From: Liolophura sinensis
Lineage: Eukaryota > Mollusca > Polyplacophora > Chitonida > Chitonidae
Reading direction: 5' to 3'
NCBI RefSeq assembly: GCF_032854445.1
Contig: NW_027018072.1
Span: 29,813-93,812 of the forward strand
Length of the DNA stretch: 64,000 nucleotides
Both the position numbers and the translations under genes were made by a program. Under the pieces are notes generated by a model, which was not told where the DNA came from, made no database searches, and saw only the letters and a list, made by a program, of their open reading frames with translations. Shown in pieces: positions 63,466 to 64,000 of the stretch; the stretch's first letter is position 1, and every line of letters begins with the position of its first letter.

Positions 63466-64000
63466 TTGAATGATCATTTATGTCATAATCACGTGCCCAG
63501 CAACGGCTCTTACTCCATGGAAACCAGGGAAATTTGCAATTTTTCAACAGCTGCCGATGCCTGGCTCAATTCCGCATCTTTTGGCACCTTACTGAAGTGG
63601 GTCAGTGTTCACTTGTACTTTTCACAGCAGACTGTATCAAGTACCTTGTGGTTTTCACGTACAAATGGTGTGGTTTTTCTACACGTAGATAAAGACATTG
63701 AGATTGTCTTGCACTTAGAAGTAAGGCAATTGCTGGGTGAGTTAAATGGGCTTGGCCCAAAGATTTGACGTCTTCTGGGCTACCGAAGGGCACATAACTT
63801 ATAGTCAAAAGTTGAATATAGTAATGACCAGTCGCGATTGTACAGAGTGCAGTGTAGCCGGTTTCAATTAACAAAAAGACCAGGCAAAAATGCAAAAGTG
63901 GACAAACTGTTCCAGTGCTGCTGGTAAGAGGCTAATCCGACGTATTTTGTGACGACAAATCGAATGGTGCAAACCGCGTTGCTCTCCGACCAATACTTTT
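63466..64000. repeat. Partial monomer at right window edge
   Basis: Class K monomer cut 14 or so bases before its end by the window limit. The array continues to the right. Confidence 0.95.

Larger units (their letters stand above)
1..64000. repeat. Satellite DNA array, 549-bp monomer
   Basis: The same roughly 549-bp sequence recurs head-to-tail in one orientation across the whole window. Conserved landmarks in every monomer, in order from the phase point, are the dyad around tgatcatt, CACGTG, CCATGG, CAGCTG, cagactgtatcaagtacctt, ctacacgtagataaa, gcaattgc, the near-palindrome gggcttagccc, ctaccgaagggcaca, ccagtcgcgattgtaca, gtgctgctggtaagag and aaccgcgttgctctccgacc. Spacing between phase points is exactly 549 bp for most neighbours and 545-557 bp for the rest, apart from two 486-bp monomers. 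Monomers differ from each other by a few percent by eye. No gap in the array exceeds 300 bp, and no gene, RNA gene or mobile element interrupts it. A role in centromeric or other heterochromatin is inference; the repeat structure itself is directly visible. Confidence 0.98.

Noticed and set aside
1-64000. CRISPR array
   Set aside because: The repeat unit is 549 bp with no short repeat/unique spacer alternation and no cas genes.
1-64000. CENP-B box
   Set aside because: I looked for the core TTCG-N4-A-N2-CGGG on both strands in the common monomer versions and found no match; ttcgacc occurs only in a few monomers and lacks the rest.
1-64000. tRNA-derived SINE or Pol III promoter in the monomer
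   Set aside because: No convincing B box (GGTTCGANNCC) or paired A box, no poly-A tail and no target-site duplications between units.
1-64000. Ribosomal DNA spacer or another gene-cluster repeat
   Set aside because: No rRNA-like sequence or other gene lies in any unit, even at the 10.4-kb scale.

Overview
The whole 64 kb window is one uninterrupted, head-to-tail tandem array of a satellite monomer of about 549 bp. I count 115 complete monomers (first starts at 410, last ends at 63465), plus partial monomers at the left edge (1-409) and right edge (63466-64000). There is no unique sequence, no recognisable protein-coding gene, no rRNA or tRNA, and no transposon with terminal repeats. The array runs out of both ends, so its true length is unknown. 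Base composition in sampled lines is moderately AT-rich (about 40-43% GC by eye). An array this long, with nested higher-order repeats (HORs), points to eukaryotic heterochromatin such as centromeric, pericentromeric, subtelomeric or sex-chromosome satellite. I do not recognise the monomer and cannot name the organism.

Four monomer classes can be told apart at one diagnostic site about 120-135 bp into the monomer, in the phase used here. Class K has ttactgaagtggg. Class M has ttattcatgtggg followed by tctgtggtcag. Class T has ttataaatgtggg followed by tcagtgtttag, usually with a 16-bp perfect palindrome at the phase point. Class J has ttaaaaatgtggg and a degenerate palindrome. Several monomers are chimeras whose 5' part belongs to one class and 3' part to another.

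Layout. (1) 1-19,946: a 19-monomer HOR of exactly 10,369 bp, present as nearly two copies in which I found no difference. It carries diagnostic markers, including a 63-bp deletion, a 1-bp insertion and an internal 1.77-kb block repeated at an offset of 5,976 bp. (2) 19,610-24,096: a 2,196-bp tetramer duplication, then a single-monomer duplication. (3) 24,097-28,282: mixed monomers, including an 866-bp block that looks identical to one 24 kb upstream. (4) 28,283-35,442: mixed monomers with many 1-2 bp indels, mostly in short homopolymers. (5) 34,339-44,783: short local duplications of tetramer, trimer and dimer size. (6) 45,336-57,977: a pentamer HOR (about 2,747 bp, class order M-K-T-T-K) with shortened four- and two-monomer versions. 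(7) 57,978-64,000: mostly alternating T and K monomers.

No genes act together here. The biology is satellite evolution by unequal exchange and local amplification at several scales, with conserved dyad-symmetric elements in each monomer that may matter for chromatin.
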